This document shows positions 32,704 to 34,020 of a DNA stretch of 34,020 nt, one piece after another. The stretch is from Prochlorococcus sp. AG-402-P16. Lineage in GTDB: Bacteria; Cyanobacteriota; Cyanobacteriia; PCC-6307; Cyanobiaceae. Numbering within the stretch: position 1 is the first letter of the stretch; the number at the start of each line of letters is the position of its first letter. Under the pieces are notes generated by a model that worked only from the letters and a program-made list of their open reading frames with translations, was not told the DNA's origin and did not search any database. Position numbers and translations under genes: made by a program. Location: the NCBI GenBank assembly GCA_003216295.1, contig QCJB01000014.1, positions 1-34,020 on the forward strand, in the 5' to 3' direction.

Positions 32704-34020
32704 TTATAATTTCTGATAGGTATCAATTCTCCTATTTAGATAATTAAAAATCTCAGGTCCTTTTAGCTTTTCGTTAGTTATATCATGTACACTTTTATCT
32801 CCTATCTTTTGTGCATATGCAAGCCAATTTCTCATTATAAGAAAGTTGTTTAAGTTGAAGCCATCAATACTAGTATTCGATTTACCCCAATCTTTAGATT
32901 CTTTATCTACCTCTTTTTCTATTATTCTCCAGTTTTCATTATAATTCATTGGCTGATCACCAGATTTTCTTATCTCTTTATATTGAGGATATTCCAATGG
33001 ATATTCAGAACAACCTCGTTTTACTTTTGAAATTAAATTAATTCTAATATTATTTTTAATTTTAATATTTATAAGATCTGAAATCTCTTGTGCTTCATCT
33101 AAACCTAAACAGTATATTAACCCTTTATAAAAACCTGGAATATTTTTTCTTAGCTCGATCAAACATTTTCTTGTATTGTTACGATTGAGTTCTAAGGTAT
33201 TAAAAACCAAGAAAAGCTTTATCAGTTCAATAACTGAATCTAATTCTACCTGTACTTTATAGCATCCAAAACAAAATTCAGGAATAACTTTATGCTGATT
33301 AAATATAAGTTTATGTCTTTTACAATTCAAGTTGAAGTTATTTCTTTTATAAATTTGTGTCAAATTACTTTCTAAATCTAAATTATATTTCTTGTAGATT
33401 TGAAGTCCATTTTCATAAATTGTTATAGCTTCCATATCGCTTATAATATTTTTTTTTGTAAAATGAATATTAATTGAATTAAATTCCTCATTGATTATAT
33501 ACAAAGGGTTTGAATGTATATCATTAGGTTTATAAATTGTTAATAAATTAATTAAATTATTTTTAAAGTTATCATTTTTAGGTTTTAGATTAATTGCTTT
33601 TAATAGATATTTTTCTGCTTCATTTAATCTACCAATATCAATCAATATTCCTCCAAGATTGCTATATGCATTAGCAAAAACAGAATTAATTTCAATTGCT
33701 TTACGAAATGATGATTCTGCTTCTTGTAATTTACCGAGACTGCTTAAAATTGTTCCCATATACGAATGTGCTTTAGCAAAATCAGGTTGTAAGTCAATCG
33801 CTTTTTTAGTAGATATTTCTGCTTCATATGGTTTACCAAGATCATTTAATATAATACCTAGATTATAATGAGCATTTGCAAGATCAGGGTTAATCTCAAT
33901 TGCTTTTCGCGTAGATATTTCTGCTTCTTTTATTTTACCACTATCTCTTAATAAAGATCCAAGATTGGCATGTGCTATTTCGGAAGCAGGATTAATTTTA
34001 ATGGCCTCGCGAATAAAGAT
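32704..34020 (-). CDS. TPR protein with Cys/His C-terminal domain, N-terminus beyond window
   Basis: The frame is open from the stop at 32704 to the right edge (438 codons visible), so the real start lies outside; an internal Met at 33759 is not the start because TPRs continue upstream in frame. About 155 residues show TPRs, including NLGSLLRDSGKIKEAEISTR, NLGIILNDLGKPYEAEISTK, and MGTILSSLGKLQEAESSFR. The remaining 280 residues are an unrecognised domain. It carries a CKRH motif and, 14 residues later, CFGC in EFCFGCYKVQVEL, which together could bind zinc. It ends with GPEIFNYLNRRIDTYQKL. The TPR repeats are close in DNA and protein to those of the OGT-like gene. Function unknown. Confidence 0.85.
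   Translation of the reverse strand: MFIREAIKINPASEIAHANLGSLLRDSGKIKEAEISTRKAIEINPDLANAHYNLGIILNDLGKPYEAEISTKKAIDLQPDFAKAHSYMGTILSSLGKLQEAESSFRKAIEINSVFANAYSNLGGILIDIGRLNEAEKYLLKAINLKPKNDNFKNNLINLLTIYKPNDIHSNPLYIINEEFNSINIHFTKKNIISDMEAITIYENGLQIYKKYNLDLESNLTQIYKRNNFNLNCKRHKLIFNQHKVIPEFCFGCYKVQVELDSVIELIKLFLVFNTLELNRNNTRKCLIELRKNIPGFYKGLIYCLGLDEAQEISDLINIKIKNNIRINLISKVKRGCSEYPLEYPQYKEIRKSGDQPMNYNENWRIIEKEVDKESKDWGKSNTSIDGFNLNNFLIMRNWLAYAQKIGDKSVHDITNEKLKGPEIFNYLNRRIDTYQKL
33700..34020 (-). repeat. 102-bp TPR-coding tandem repeats
   Basis: The run GTAGATATTTCTGCTTC occurs at 33809 and again at 33911, exactly 102 bp apart, and a degenerate third copy lies near 33710. Each unit encodes one 34-residue TPR (EAEIST.KAI). 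The array continues to the window edge. Confidence 0.8.

Noticed and set aside
32704-33759. TPR protein starting at the Met at 33759
   Set aside because: In-frame TPR coding continues unbroken to the window edge, so this Met is internal.

Overview
The window looks like a chromosomal segment of a marine picocyanobacterium, most likely Prochlorococcus. The DNA is very AT-rich, genes are tightly packed on both strands, several starts are GTG or TTG, and many genes are typical of cyanobacteria: a long-chain flavodoxin, a DUF2808 exported protein, a Ycf46-type AAA ATPase, an Ig-domain YidC and a PsbF-like protein. The many TPR-glycan genes hint at a low-light-adapted strain, but the strain cannot be fixed from this sequence alone.

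Region 1 (1-6.6 kb) is accessory. It holds small hypothetical and membrane proteins, an NTF2-like protein, a PrxQ-type peroxiredoxin, a TPR-methyltransferase fusion and a SemiSWEET. Region 2 (6.6-9.2 kb) is photosynthesis-related. Three two-helix membrane proteins of unknown function lie next to flavodoxin. One of them has a C-terminal half that is plainly PsbF (cytochrome b559 beta), but with the haem-ligand histidine replaced by asparagine.

Region 3 (9.3-26.6 kb) is a conserved core backbone. Leftward it carries a GT39, a GT4 and a DMT exporter in series. Rightward it carries sppA and aroH, then DUF2808-rpmH-rnpA-PH-yidC-ycf46-serS-rseP-rpsN-pnp. cysQ (leftward) and rsmI (rightward) follow, back to back. 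This block covers translation (L34, S14, SerRS, RsmI), RNA processing (RNase P, PNPase), membrane-protein biogenesis and proteolysis (YidC, RseP, SppA) and aromatic and sulfur metabolism.

Region 4 (26.6-34 kb) looks like a genomic island. It has a transposase-type HTH protein with a long acidic linker, tRNA-Arg(UCU), a TPR/O-GlcNAc-transferase-like protein, a DUF2214 membrane protein, a small secreted protein, a DUF5672 putative glycosyltransferase and a TPR protein with a Cys/His-containing C-terminal domain that runs off the right edge. Together with the TPR-methyltransferase at 3.1 kb, these resemble a surface-glycan or protein-modification repertoire that evolves through near-identical 102-bp TPR-coding repeats.

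The most notable signals are the haem-ligand-less PsbF-like protein with its two unexplained neighbours, and the TPR/glycan cluster beside the tRNA gene. No CRISPR array, intact insertion sequence, integrase or rRNA gene was seen.
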